Assembly (NCBI GenBank): GCA_003243865.1
Contig: QHBQ01000119.1
Location: 1-6,156 of the forward strand
Source of the DNA: Candidatus Chloroheliales bacterium
Lineage (GTDB): Bacteria; Chloroflexota; Chloroflexia; QHBQ01
DNA: 6,156 nt
Reading direction: 5' to 3'
Shown: positions 6,062-6,156 of the stretch, piece by piece
How the letters are laid out: each line of letters starts with the position of its first letter
Numbering within the stretch: the stretch's first letter is position 1
Position numbers and translations under genes: made by a program
Notes under the pieces: model-generated
Told to the model about the DNA's origin: nothing
What the model saw: the letters and a program-made list of their open reading frames with translations, nothing else
The model's database searches: none

Positions 6062-6156
6062 GCCAGAAACCTGCGCATCAACGAGCGTATCCGTGTCCGC
6101 GAAGTAAGACTAATTGATGAGAATAACGAGCAGCTAGGGGTAATGCCCACCCGCGA
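6059..6156 (+). CDS. infC: Translation initiation factor IF3, N-terminal part, cut by the window edge
   Basis: IF3 binds the 30S subunit, checks the start codon and initiator tRNA, and keeps 50S from joining early. The frame from 6059 encodes about 32 residues that match the conserved IF3 N-terminus: RNLRINERIRVREVRLIDE followed by NNEQLGVMPTR. The first codon is ATC, supported by GAGAGGAG at 6044-6051 with 7-nt spacing. infC uses rare start codons (AUU in Escherichia coli and similar codons elsewhere), and these allow IF3 to repress its own translation. The gene is the first after the 5880-5908 promoter and is usually followed by rpmI and rplT, which would lie outside this window. The identity is very secure; the exact start is likely. 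Confidence 0.92.
   Translation, partial: MARNLRINERIRVREVRLIDENNEQLGVMPTR

Noticed and set aside
5944..6150. 68-residue minus-strand frame with a hydrophobic stretch, opposite infC
   Set aside because: It is antisense to the conserved IF3 N-terminus and its leader; the hydrophobic look follows from the complementary codons.

Overview
The window is a bacterial chromosome segment of moderately high GC (about 60% in most coding sequence, counted by hand over parts of mod). It carries a two-gene Type III restriction-modification operon lying between two translation-initiation genes. The phylum cannot be fixed from the sequence alone. The style of Fmt and IF3, the TTG/GTG/ATC starts and the GC would fit Chloroflexota, but that is a weak guess. 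No mobile element, tRNA, rRNA or CRISPR array was seen.

Layout. Minus strand, left edge: fmt (127-1107) is followed by the first 46 codons of an overlapping gene for a small N-terminally anchored membrane protein (140 down to the edge, TTG start). The 258-base divergent gap (1108-1365) holds two back-to-back sigma70-type promoters. One drives fmt and would give an almost leaderless mRNA. The other drives the restriction operon. Plus strand: mod (1366-3282) encodes a beta-class N6-adenine DNA methyltransferase. It overlaps res (3254-5875), which encodes the helicase/endonuclease subunit. Five bases after the res stop codon begins another near-consensus promoter. It is followed by a roughly 144-nt structured leader and the start of infC (translation initiation factor IF3), which runs off the right edge and appears to start with the rare codon ATC.

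How it works together. Mod recognises a short asymmetric site and methylates adenine on one strand. Res joins Mod, uses ATP to move or switch along DNA, and cuts when enzymes on suitably oriented unmethylated sites meet. All helicase and nuclease motifs in Res and the SAM and catalytic motifs in Mod are intact, so the system looks functional.

Most notable observation: inside mod, bases 1741-2280 drop to about 46% GC, against about 60% before and 62% after, with sharp edges just after the DPPF catalytic motif and just before the FAGSGTT SAM motif. That block holds the target-recognition part of the enzyme, so this looks like a specificity swap in an otherwise resident gene. Other points of interest are the infC ATC start with its leader of mutually exclusive hairpins, the nearly leaderless fmt promoter, and an uncharacterised C-terminal module of about 300 residues in Mod.
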